Below are positions 7,779 to 14,284 of a stretch of 17,546 nt of DNA, piece by piece (positions within the stretch are counted from its first letter, which is position 1; each line of letters opens with the position of its first letter). The notes under the pieces are model-generated. The model was not told the DNA's origin. It saw only the letters and a program-made list of their open reading frames with translations, and made no database searches. The position numbers were made by a program, and so were the translations under genes. Origin of the DNA: Sulfurimonas sp. (GTDB lineage: Bacteria > Campylobacterota > Campylobacteria > Campylobacterales > Sulfurimonadaceae); contig DQSP01000046.1 in assembly GCA_015663215.1 (NCBI GenBank), positions 1 through 17,546 of the forward strand, given 5' to 3'.

Positions 7779-9044
7779 ATGGCAAATAAAGCAGTAACTG
7801 ATCAAGAGGCACTAGACTATCATCAGTACCCTCATGCAGGAAAAATTTCAGTAGAAATCACCACTGCTGTTAAAACACAAAAAGATTTAAGTATGGCATA
7901 TACTCCTGGGGTCGCAGTTCCATGTTTGTGCATAGAAAAAGAACCTGAAGATGCTTATAAATATACTGCAAAGGGAAACCTTGTAGCAGTTATAAGTAAT
8001 GGAACAGCAGTTTTAGGACTTGGAAATATAGGAGCTTTAGCCTCTAAACCCGTTATGGAAGGAAAAGGAGTACTTTTTAAAAGCTTCTCTGGACTCGATA
8101 GTTTTGATATAGAAGTAGATACTGAAGATGTAGATGAGTTTTGTAAGGCAGTAGCTCTTATCTCTCCTACTTTTGGTGGAATAAACCTTGAAGACATTAA
8201 AGCACCTGAGTGTTTTGAGATAGAGAAACGCCTTGATGAGGAACTTGACATCCCCGTTATGCACGATGACCAACACGGAACTGCTGTTATCTCAACGGCT
8301 GCAATCATGAATGCTTGTGAGATTACAGGTAAGACTCTGCAAGATTTAAAAATCGTCGTCATCGGTGCGGGTGCTGCAGCTATCTCATGTGCTAGACTTT
8401 ACCGTCATGTAGGTGTGAAAAACATCTTTATGCTTGACTCTAAGGGTGTGATTCATGAGGGAAGAGATGACTTAAATGAGTTTAAAAAAGAGTTCTGTGC
8501 TCCAAAAGATACTACAAAAATAGATGTGTTTATGGATGCAGATGTAGCAGTAGGACTCTCTCGCCCTGGCTCGTTTAGTGTAGAGAACATAAAACTTATG
8601 GCGGATACTCCCATCATCTTTACTTTAGCAAATCCTACTCCAGAAATTTTCCCAGATGTTACAAGAAAAGCTCGTCCTGATGCTATCATCGCAACAGGTA
8701 GAAGTGACTTTGATAACCAAGTAAATAATGTTTTAGGTTTTCCTTTTATCTTTAGAGGAGCGATGGATGTTCGTGCAACTCGTGTAAATATAGAGATGAA
8801 GATAGCAGCCGCTCGTGCTTTAGCAGATTTAGCAAAACAAGAAGTCCCTGAGTATGTAAACGAGATATTTGGTAAAAAACTTGAGTTTGGTAAAGAGTAC
8901 ATCATTCCAAAACCTTTTGATAAACGCCTTGTAGTAGAGGTTTCTTCTGCCGTTGCACAAGCAGCAGTTGATAGTGGAAGCTCTCTCATGAAAGATTTTG
9001 ATATAGAAGTGTATAAAAAAGAGTTAGCGAAGAGAATTAAGTAG
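7779..9044 (+). CDS. maeB: Malic enzyme (oxaloacetate-decarboxylating malate dehydrogenase)
   Basis: This cytoplasmic enzyme oxidatively decarboxylates malate to pyruvate and CO2 with reduction of NAD(P). At 421 residues it is the short form, lacking the phosphotransacetylase-like domain of long MaeB proteins. The N-terminal catalytic domain includes SMAYTPGVAVPC with Tyr41, VMEGKGVLFKSFSGLDSFDIE with the conserved lysine, and the metal-binding blocks EDIKAPECFEIE and HDDQHGTAV. The Rossmann domain for the nucleotide begins near residue 190 with VVIGAGAAAISCARL. Cofactor preference cannot be read reliably. A strong ribosome binding site (AAAAGGA) precedes the ATG, 22 nt after mqo, so the two are probably one operon. 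The end overlaps the end of mqnA on the other strand by 8 bp. Confidence 0.93.
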   Translation: MANKAVTDQEALDYHQYPHAGKISVEITTAVKTQKDLSMAYTPGVAVPCLCIEKEPEDAYKYTAKGNLVAVISNGTAVLGLGNIGALASKPVMEGKGVLFKSFSGLDSFDIEVDTEDVDEFCKAVALISPTFGGINLEDIKAPECFEIEKRLDEELDIPVMHDDQHGTAVISTAAIMNACEITGKTLQDLKIVVIGAGAAAISCARLYRHVGVKNIFMLDSKGVIHEGRDDLNEFKKEFCAPKDTTKIDVFMDADVAVGLSRPGSFSVENIKLMADTPIIFTLANPTPEIFPDVTRKARPDAIIATGRSDFDNQVNNVLGFPFIFRGAMDVRATRVNIEMKIAAARALADLAKQEVPEYVNEIFGKKLEFGKEYIIPKPFDKRLVVEVSSAVAQAAVDSGSSLMKDFDIEVYKKELAKRIK

Positions 9045-9690
9045 TTCTTTTTGCTTCTTTATAAAAACGATGGAGTCCGCGTTTGGACTTGCTATCTACT
9101 CTATATGATATGAGTTTTAGGTAACTTAGTATCTCTTTTTTAGATATTTGAGTTGATATGGAGGCTTTTTCTAAAATGTACTGAGGGATTTTCACTTTGT
9201 GTTTTAAAAACTCCCTCTCTATCCTTTTATAGAGTTTTTTGTCCTTGTGGTAACAAAGTAGTGCAAAAATAAAAGGCAAGTTATATCTCTCACTCCACAC
9301 CTTTACTAGGTCAACATAGTCATCATGAGCAAGAGCATACTTCAATGCTTTATCCCCTATGAGAACTTCACCCTCTATATCTAATATATTTGCTAGGAGA
9401 TTAGAACTAGCGGATTCTAAGTCACTTTTGTGTTTTTCCGATGGAATTACTATAACACTCTTCACCTCTTTTTTGGCAATGATACCAAGCCCAACATACT
9501 TACTTTTTTGTGCACTGATACTTGAGATAAATGCAGCATCTACTCTATGTGCATGAAAATCTCTATTTATTTTTGAAGGAACTCCGCGTTTATACTCCAT
9601 GCTCATTTTAGAAGCACTATCTCGTATGAAAGATTTCATAAAAACATGAAAAGGGAGGAGGTTGAGGTACTGTATTTTGCCAAAAATCAT
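9037..9690 (-). CDS. mqnA: Chorismate dehydratase MqnA (futalosine menaquinone pathway)
   Basis: MqnA makes 3-enolpyruvoyl-benzoate from chorismate, the committed step of menaquinone synthesis by the futalosine route used by Campylobacterota. The fold is the periplasmic-binding-like PF02621 family. The N-terminal GKIQYLNLLPFHVF corresponds to the family's GRIxYLNxLP block, followed by EYKRGVPSKIN and RVDAAFISSISA. I chose the ATG at 9690 (217 residues) because the family normally starts just before this block. The frame stays open to an ATG at 9729, which would add 13 residues, but a perfect TATAAT sits exactly 6 nt upstream of 9690 and would lie inside that extension. Neither start has a Shine-Dalgarno sequence. 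The gene is divergent from the membrane protein at 9765 and convergent with the malic enzyme, overlapping it by 8 bp at the stop codons. Confidence 0.88.
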   Translation of the reverse strand: MIFGKIQYLNLLPFHVFMKSFIRDSASKMSMEYKRGVPSKINRDFHAHRVDAAFISSISAQKSKYVGLGIIAKKEVKSVIVIPSEKHKSDLESASSNLLANILDIEGEVLIGDKALKYALAHDDYVDLVKVWSERYNLPFIFALLCYHKDKKLYKRIEREFLKHKVKIPQYILEKASISTQISKKEILSYLKLISYRVDSKSKRGLHRFYKEAKRTT

Positions 9691-9702
9691 AAAGGTATTA
9701 TA
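9688..9702 (-). promoter_or_regulatory. -10 box placed for a leaderless mqnA mRNA
   Basis: On the minus strand TATAAT occupies 9702-9697, followed by ACCTTT (9696-9691) and ATG at 9690. The 6-nt spacing puts the predicted +1 on the A of the start codon. The sequence upstream is AT-rich without a recognisable -35. Confidence 0.5.
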
Positions 9703-9764
9703 CTTTGATAATATTAATTTAGATACCATTGCATAATAAAACTGTTAAGGAAAATATATATAAT

Positions 9765-10178
9765 ATGAATGAAATGTACAGCTTAGGATTATCACTGCAC
9801 AGCCTCACAGCACTAGCTATGCTTGGAGTGGTTTTTATGAATCTCTTTTTACTTATGAGCAATAGTGACTTAAAAAAATACAAAAGACTCCATAGTGTAG
9901 TGCTTTGGCCTATCACCTTTACTGTTTTTGGTATAACAATTTTTACGGGTGTTATCATGATGGCAGCGAAACATTTAGACTTTAGTTTTGCAAACATAGT
10001 GATGATACTTATAGCGATAATATACATAGCTCTAGAAGTAAAGAGAGTAAAATCTTTGAAGTATTTGAGTGACATAAAAGAGCATGCTTTTAACGCTTAC
10101 AAACCAATAGCAAGAACAATACTCCAAGCAGAATTTATCTTGATTCTTCTACTCTCTTTAGGGATGTGGTTTCTTTGA
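9765..10178 (+). CDS. Small integral membrane protein with four predicted helices, function unknown
   Basis: I do not recognise the family. The likely start is ATG 9765, giving 137 residues; AAGGA at 9747-9751 is 13 nt upstream, which is long. The frame is open to a TTG at 9729, but the extra residues are polar and unlike a conserved start. Four hydrophobic stretches are visible: about residues 12-32, 45-66, 75-92 and 118-136. The second loop is basic (LKKYKRLH) and another basic stretch (EVKRVKSLKYL) follows helix 3, suggesting both lie on the cytoplasmic side. Histidines sit at the mouth of helix 1 (LHSLTA) and helix 2 (RLHSV), which might bind haem or metal, but this is only a guess. The gene ends inside the start of rsmE, so the two are translationally coupled. 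Confidence 0.75.
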   Translation: MNEMYSLGLSLHSLTALAMLGVVFMNLFLLMSNSDLKKYKRLHSVVLWPITFTVFGITIFTGVIMMAAKHLDFSFANIVMILIAIIYIALEVKRVKSLKYLSDIKEHAFNAYKPIARTILQAEFILILLLSLGMWFL

Positions 10179-10846
10179 TATATATCTTTGATGAAAATGC
10201 AGGTGACGATAATCTGAGTATTAAAGGTGAACTTCATAAGTACCTCATAAAAGTACGCCGACATTCACTTGGTGATACTCTTTTCTTTAGAAACAAAGCA
10301 GACATTACAAAGCTCCATACATATAAAATTTCTGCACTAGAGCCAAGAGTAGTCACTTTAGAACATATAAGTTCTAAGGTCCTTGAAGTGAAACCTACTA
10401 AAGACTTACATGTTGCATGGTGCATCATAGACTCAAAGTCGGTTGAAAAAGTACTGCCATCTTTATGTGAGATAGGGGTAAGTCGTATCTCTTTTATAGG
10501 CTGTGATAGAAGTCAAAAAAACTTCAAGATAGACTTTAAACGCTACGAGAGAATAGTAGAAGCCTCTATGCAACAGAGTGGTAGAACATCTATTATGACT
10601 TTTGATACCTATAAAAACATAGCTACTTTTATAGATGAATTTCCAGACACCAAAGTATTTGATTTTACACAAAAAATTTTACAAGATAGTAGTGACTTTA
10701 AACGAGTGCTTATAGGTTGTGAGGGTGGTTTTTCAGAAAATGAGAAAAACTTTTTAGAATCACAAGATGTTTTTAGACTAAACTCTAAAATGGTGCTGCG
10801 TTCTGAGTCTGCAGTTATGGCGGTTACTTCAAAAATTTTGCTATAA
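10166..10846 (+). CDS. rsmE: 16S rRNA (uracil1498-N3)-methyltransferase RsmE
   Basis: RsmE uses S-adenosylmethionine to methylate N3 of U1498 in 16S rRNA, near the decoding centre of the assembled 30S subunit. The 226-residue protein has the small N-terminal PUA-like domain (FDENAG...HKYLIKVRRHSLGDTLFF) and a C-terminal SPOUT knot domain with LIGCEGGFSENE and LRSESAVMAV, the SAM-binding signatures of the family. The start is uncertain. GTG 10166 has AGGG only a few bases before it. TTG 10175 would give MIYIFDENAG, has AGGGA about 10 nt upstream, and overlaps the previous stop as TTGA; I find TTG at least as likely. The gene overlaps the membrane-protein gene upstream. The next gene's promoter overlaps its stop codon. 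Confidence 0.92.
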   Translation: MVSLIYIFDENAGDDNLSIKGELHKYLIKVRRHSLGDTLFFRNKADITKLHTYKISALEPRVVTLEHISSKVLEVKPTKDLHVAWCIIDSKSVEKVLPSLCEIGVSRISFIGCDRSQKNFKIDFKRYERIVEASMQQSGRTSIMTFDTYKNIATFIDEFPDTKVFDFTQKILQDSSDFKRVLIGCEGGFSENEKNFLESQDVFRLNSKMVLRSESAVMAVTSKILL

Positions 10847-10888
10847 TTGTTTAGTCCGTAAGGTCAGTTATTTAAAACTAACAAGGAA
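10839..10888 (+). promoter_or_regulatory. Extended -10 promoter and ribosome binding site of the Bax-like gene
   Basis: TG-C-TATAAT at 10839-10847 is a perfect extended -10 and overlaps the rsmE stop codon. The predicted start near 10854 gives a leader of about 42 nt. An AAGGAAA is centred about 10 nt before the ATG at 10896. Confidence 0.55.
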
Positions 10889-10895
10889 AATAAAT

Positions 10896-11591
10896 ATGAA
10901 AACCAAAACCTTAATTACACTAGCACTAGTACTTTTTTTAAGCTCTAGTCTTTATGGCATTCAAAGTACAAAAGTAAATCCAGACACAAAATATACAGCG
11001 AGTGTGGTTCCAAAAAAGATGACTGTTCAAGCGAAAAAACAGCGATTTCGTGACCTCGTTGTTCCTGCGGTAAATAAGGTATATGCAGATTTAGATGCTG
11101 AATATAAACAGACAAAAAAAATTGTAGATAGTGGAAAGTCAAATGCTACGATAGAAAAACTTATGAAGTCTTATAGTGCTAAAAGCCCACAAGACTTACT
11201 AGTAAGAATGAAACCACATGCAAAGAGTGTTGCAATCGCTCAGGCAGCTATGGAATCAGCATGGGCAACGTCAAGGTTTACAAGAGTAGCTACAAATCTC
11301 TTTGGCGTTTGGTCTTTTAATAAAAATGAGCCAAGAGTAGCAGCAGGTGAAAAACGCGGTAAGAAGACCATTTATGTGAAAAAGTATGCAAATGTTGAAG
11401 CATCAATTCGGGATTATTATAGAGTTTTGGCAACTGGTAGAGTTTTTGGTGCATTTAGGGCAGAGAAGATGAAAAGTAACGACCCATATAAGTTAGTAAA
11501 AAAACTAGATAAGTACTCAGAAAAAGGTGTTGAGTATGGAAAAGAACTCACATCTATGATAAAATATAATCGCTTTTATGAGTTTGATTAG
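10896..11591 (+). CDS. Bax-like secreted glucosaminidase (peptidoglycan hydrolase)
   Basis: A 231-residue exported protein with a signal peptide (about 1-21, KTK then a hydrophobic run ending SSSLYG). A basic, helical region spans about 30-95, and a GH73-type N-acetylglucosaminidase domain covers the rest, as in the E. coli Bax protein. The catalytic signature is AIAQAAMESAWATSRF with the presumed general acid Glu120, followed by the family's NLFGVWSF and ANVEASIRDYYRVLATGRVF blocks. It probably cuts the glycan strands of peptidoglycan in the periplasm; substrate and role (wall turnover, division or flagellar passage) are inferred. The gene has its own promoter and sits between rsmE and rpmE, which in C. 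jejuni are adjacent as far as I recall, so it looks like a lineage-specific insertion in a translation cluster. Confidence 0.88.
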   Translation: MKTKTLITLALVLFLSSSLYGIQSTKVNPDTKYTASVVPKKMTVQAKKQRFRDLVVPAVNKVYADLDAEYKQTKKIVDSGKSNATIEKLMKSYSAKSPQDLLVRMKPHAKSVAIAQAAMESAWATSRFTRVATNLFGVWSFNKNEPRVAAGEKRGKKTIYVKKYANVEASIRDYYRVLATGRVFGAFRAEKMKSNDPYKLVKKLDKYSEKGVEYGKELTSMIKYNRFYEFD

Positions 11592-11611
11592 ATTTTTAAG
11601 AAATTTTTCGA

Positions 11612-11617
11612 TATAAT
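11612..11617 (+). promoter_or_regulatory. rpmE promoter -10 box
   Basis: A perfect TATAAT stands 20 nt after the stop of the Bax-like gene, behind a T-rich run. Transcription would start near 11624, leaving about 93 nt of leader before rpmE. Confidence 0.5.
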
Positions 11618-11623
11618 TCCAGT

Positions 11624-11716
11624 CAATATCCTCAAGGGATACCCAAAAATCTGCCCCCATACGGATTTAAAAAATATATAGTATTACGTACATGACGTAA
11701 TGCAAAAGGCAACGAA
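11624..11716 (+). promoter_or_regulatory. Structured 5' leader of rpmE, candidate L31 autoregulatory element
   Basis: Three hairpins follow one another. First: TATCC/GGATA, 11627-11641, loop 5. Second: AAATCTG/CGGATTT with one G-U pair, 11647-11668, with an 8-nt loop starting CCCCC. Third: 11681-11703, with perfect 7-bp arms ATTACGT/ACGTAAT around ACATG, extended by a U-G and a G-C pair to 9 bp. The third stem ends only 13 nt before the ATG, next to the Shine-Dalgarno sequence AAAGG. No terminator U-run is present, so control would be at translation. Ribosomal protein leaders for L31 are known in other bacterial groups. The function here is inferred from structure and position only. Confidence 0.45.
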
Positions 11717-11917
11717 ATGAAAAAAAACTTACACCCAGAATTTGTAACTTGTGCAGTAACTTGTGCTTGTGGAAATACTTTTGAGAACAAAGCGGCTCAA
11801 GACACACTTAAAATAGACATCTGTAATGAGTGTCACCCATTCTTCACAGGTTCTGAGAGAATGGTAGATACAGCTGGTAGAATCGAGAAGTTTAACGCTC
11901 GTTACGCTAAAAAATAG
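11717..11917 (+). CDS. rpmE: 50S ribosomal protein L31 (zinc-binding type)
   Basis: L31 bridges the 50S subunit to the 30S head. The 66-residue protein is full length for the family and carries MKKNLHPEF at the start and [20 protein letters not shown] at the end. It is the C+ (zinc-ribbon) form, with cysteines at 16 and 18 (CACG) and 36 and 39 (CNEC), plus an extra Cys12. This is normally the zinc-replete version; no cysteine-free paralogue is in the window. An AAAGG Shine-Dalgarno sequence precedes the ATG. The gene follows a long folded leader and is followed after 12 nt by rsmI. Confidence 0.97.
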   Translation: MKKNLHPEFVTCAVTCACGNTFENKAAQDTLKIDICNECHPFFTGSERMVDTAGRIEKFNARYAKK

Positions 11918-11929
11918 TAAGATTTCCTC

Positions 11930-12745
11930 TTGCTAAGTCTAGTTCCTACTCCCATAGGTAACATAGGCGACATTTCACTTAGAAGCATCGAGCTTTTAAG
12001 TGAAGCTGATATACTCCTCTGTGAAGATACTCGCGTTACAAAAAAACTCATCAATATTTTAAAAACTCGCTACAACACTGTTTTTAAAGAAGACCAAGAA
12101 TTCATCTCCCTTCATTCACATAATGAAAAACATTTCATTGAAAAACTATCACCTGATTTTTTTAACTCAAATATTGTGTATGCTAGTGATGCAGGTATGC
12201 CAGGGGTTAGTGACCCAGGACAGGCTCTTGTGGCTTACTGTTTAGCGAATGATGTAGCATTTGATGTTCTCCCGGGGGCAAACGCGGTACTTACTGCATT
12301 TGTAGCAGCAGGATTTGAGGAAACGAAAATGCTCTTTTTAGGTTTTTTAGACCATAAGGGTGACTCTCGTGCTGCTGGATTACAAAAAGCTCTGCATAAT
12401 GGTTTTACAACAGTTTTGTATGAATCTCCTCACCGTATAGAAAAGCTACTACTAGAGATAGAAGTAGAAGAACCAACTAGAGAGCTTTTTCTTGCAAAAG
12501 AACTTACAAAAAAGTATCAAAAATATTTTCGTGGAACTGCATCGCAAGCACTTACTCACTTCGCTGGAAATTTTAGAGGGGAATGGGTAGTTGTGTTTGA
12601 GCAAGGTGAGAGTCAAGTTGACTCGGCTATAACACAAAAAGATATACTTGCCCTTGACCTTCCTACAAAAGTACAAGCGAAACTAATCTGTAAAATTACG
12701 GGAGAAAATAGTAAATCTTGTTATAAAAGATTACTGGAGCTATAG
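11930..12745 (+). CDS. rsmI: 16S rRNA (cytidine1402-2'-O)-methyltransferase RsmI
   Basis: RsmI adds the 2'-O-methyl group to C1402 of 16S rRNA at the P site, using S-adenosylmethionine. The 271-residue protein belongs to the tetrapyrrole-methylase fold. Diagnostic blocks are LVPTPIGNIGDISLRSIE at the very N-terminus, ADILLCEDTR, SDAGMPGVSDPG and the ESPHRIEKLL segment. The only usable start is TTG 11930: the frame is closed by a stop at 11918-11920, and the family block begins at residue 4. No Shine-Dalgarno sequence precedes it. A weak -10-like TAAGAT lies at 11918-11923, 6 nt before the TTG. It otherwise probably relies on read-through from rpmE, 12 nt upstream. Confidence 0.93.
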   Translation: MLSLVPTPIGNIGDISLRSIELLSEADILLCEDTRVTKKLINILKTRYNTVFKEDQEFISLHSHNEKHFIEKLSPDFFNSNIVYASDAGMPGVSDPGQALVAYCLANDVAFDVLPGANAVLTAFVAAGFEETKMLFLGFLDHKGDSRAAGLQKALHNGFTTVLYESPHRIEKLLLEIEVEEPTRELFLAKELTKKYQKYFRGTASQALTHFAGNFRGEWVVVFEQGESQVDSAITQKDILALDLPTKVQAKLICKITGENSKSCYKRLLEL

Positions 12746-12794
12746 TTTTTTCTTAAAAATAGATTTTCATCACTTAATTAACACTTTTTTTAGA

Positions 12795-12809
12795 TAGAAT
12801 ACTTACATG
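12795..12809 (+). promoter_or_regulatory. -10 box placed for a leaderless rlmB mRNA
   Basis: TAGAAT at 12795-12800 is followed by ACTTAC and the ATG at 12807, again exactly 6 nt. The stretch upstream is T-rich and no Shine-Dalgarno sequence is present in the 61-nt gap after rsmI. Confidence 0.5.
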
Positions 12810-13484
12810 TTAATTTATGCAAAACAACCAATATATTATTTAATAAATAAATATCCAAATAAAATCAAAACACTTTATCTAGCAAAAGAGCTAGAGAAAA
12901 AAGAATACTCTCGTCTTATGAAAATGGGCTTTGAGATAAAACGTATTCCAAATGAAGCGGCACAAAAGATGTGTAAAAATGCTTCACATCAAGGTTTTTT
13001 AGCGGAGGTTGATGATGTTCATCTTCAGCCCTATGATTTCCTTTTAGAGAAGAAGTTTGTACTCCTCCTTTCTGGAGTCACAGATGTAGGAAACATTGGA
13101 GCACTTATTCGTAGTGCTTATGCCTTAGGAGTAGATGGAATCATCGCCTGTGGTATAAAACAACTTCCACTTGATACTATTATGCGAACAAGTACGGGGG
13201 CTCTCTATGATATGCCTTTTGCCATTGAAAATAATATTCACGATGTGATAAATGACTTTAAAATGTCAGGTTTTACAACTTATGGTGCTGATATGAGTGG
13301 TATGGACATAAGAGAAACTCGCATAGATAAGAAAAAGATACTTGTTTTAGGAAGTGAAGGGGAAGGTCTTACTTCTCGTATAGTTTCCAAACTAGACTGT
13401 GCAGTAAGTATAAAAATGAAACATGAATTTGACTCTCTTAATGTAAGTGTAGCAGGAGCAATTTTAATGGATAGGATGCGATAA
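12807..13484 (+). CDS. rlmB: SpoU/TrmH-family rRNA 2'-O-methyltransferase, RlmB-like
   Basis: The family methylates the 2'-O of a ribose; by resemblance and operon context the target is G2251 of 23S rRNA, but the site is inferred. The 225-residue protein has an N-terminal L30-like substrate-binding part (YAKQPIYYLI...HQGFLAEV) and a SPOUT knot domain with the three SpoU motifs: SGVTDVGNIGALIRSA (motif 1 with its Asn and Arg), ILVLGSEGEGL (motif 2) and DSLNVSVAGAILM (motif 3). All are intact. A TrmH tRNA methyltransferase is the main alternative. The stop codon shares one base with the start of the RodZ-like gene, so the downstream envelope genes depend on this promoter. Confidence 0.9.
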   Translation: MLIYAKQPIYYLINKYPNKIKTLYLAKELEKKEYSRLMKMGFEIKRIPNEAAQKMCKNASHQGFLAEVDDVHLQPYDFLLEKKFVLLLSGVTDVGNIGALIRSAYALGVDGIIACGIKQLPLDTIMRTSTGALYDMPFAIENNIHDVINDFKMSGFTTYGADMSGMDIRETRIDKKKILVLGSEGEGLTSRIVSKLDCAVSIKMKHEFDSLNVSVAGAILMDRMR

Positions 13485-14284
13485 TGAGTGAAGAGCTAGA
13501 AAAGTTAAAGAGTATAGGTGCACAGAAGATATATGAGGATACACATATCCCAGTCTTACATGTAAAAGCAATTCTTGGGCATAACTTTGATGGTTTATTA
13601 CGAGTACAGTTTGTAGGGTTTATCTCTATTTTAGAAAAAGAGTATCATATAGATCTTTCCTCTCTTAAATCTGCTGGTATAGCTTATTTTGATGATAAAG
13701 AGGCATTGAATTCAGATGAAGGTTTCTTAGTCTTACCACAAAAGAAAAATAAATCCAATACAATTTATATGATTATTGTAATAAGTATATTTTCAATTGT
13801 TATGATGTACCAGAGCGGATTTTTCGGGGAAGAGAAAGTGAAAGAACAGGTCATGGATGATGTTCTTATTCAAAAAGTACAAGAGAGTATTAGGCCAGTT
13901 AACACAATAGAGGATTTAAACACAACAACTGAAAATAACCTCACAAATGAAGCTAACAGTACTCAAAATATCATTGAGCCTATAGAGGAAACTCAAGCAG
14001 TTGCAAAATCATTTAAAATTGTTACGAAGTCAAAAGTTTGGTTAGGGTATATAGATGTCCAAACAAACAAAAAGAATCAAAAAACATTTCAGGGTGAAAT
14101 TCAATTAGACCCAGAAAAAAAATGGTTACTCATTCTTGGTCATGGTTACATTAAGATATTTATAAATGGCGAAGAAGTCACAATAGAATCCAAGAATAAC
14201 ATACGCTATTTATATGAAGATGGTAGTGTAAAAGCTATTTCTCCTAGTGAGTTCAAAAGATTAAACAGAGGTAGTAAATGGTAA
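13484..14284 (+). CDS. RodZ-like HTH/transmembrane protein
   Basis: A 266-residue single-pass membrane protein with three parts. Residues 1 to about 70 are cytoplasmic and contain a RodZ-type helix-turn-helix stretch (SIGAQKIYEDTHIPVLHVKAILGHNFDGL). A lysine-rich patch (KKNK, 87-90) precedes one membrane helix at about 93-110, predicting N-in topology. The periplasmic part has an Asn/Thr/Glu-rich linker (about 115-170) and a beta-rich domain (about 171-266) resembling the RodZ C-terminal domain (KVWLGYIDV...GHGYIKIFINGEEV). RodZ anchors MreB filaments for rod or helical shape. Whether this divergent protein does so is inferred, and no mreB is nearby. It overlaps rlmB by 1 nt and the next gene by 7 nt. 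It matches in position the C. jejuni gene I remember as Cj0152c, annotated only as a membrane protein. Confidence 0.7.
   Translation: MSEELEKLKSIGAQKIYEDTHIPVLHVKAILGHNFDGLLRVQFVGFISILEKEYHIDLSSLKSAGIAYFDDKEALNSDEGFLVLPQKKNKSNTIYMIIVISIFSIVMMYQSGFFGEEKVKEQVMDDVLIQKVQESIRPVNTIEDLNTTTENNLTNEANSTQNIIEPIEETQAVAKSFKIVTKSKVWLGYIDVQTNKKNQKTFQGEIQLDPEKKWLLILGHGYIKIFINGEEVTIESKNNIRYLYEDGSVKAISPSEFKRLNRGSKW

Noticed and set aside
8453..8989. 178-residue antisense reading frame inside the malic enzyme gene
   Set aside because: It mirrors a clearly conserved coding sequence, shows no recognisable domain and has low-complexity Ser/Thr/Phe composition typical of a reverse-strand shadow. The same applies to the 135-residue frame at 7955-8362.
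9729..9764. TTG 9729 as start of the four-helix membrane protein
   Set aside because: The added residues are polar and not membrane-like, TTG has no Shine-Dalgarno sequence, and it would overlap the mqnA promoter region. ATG 9765 is preferred.
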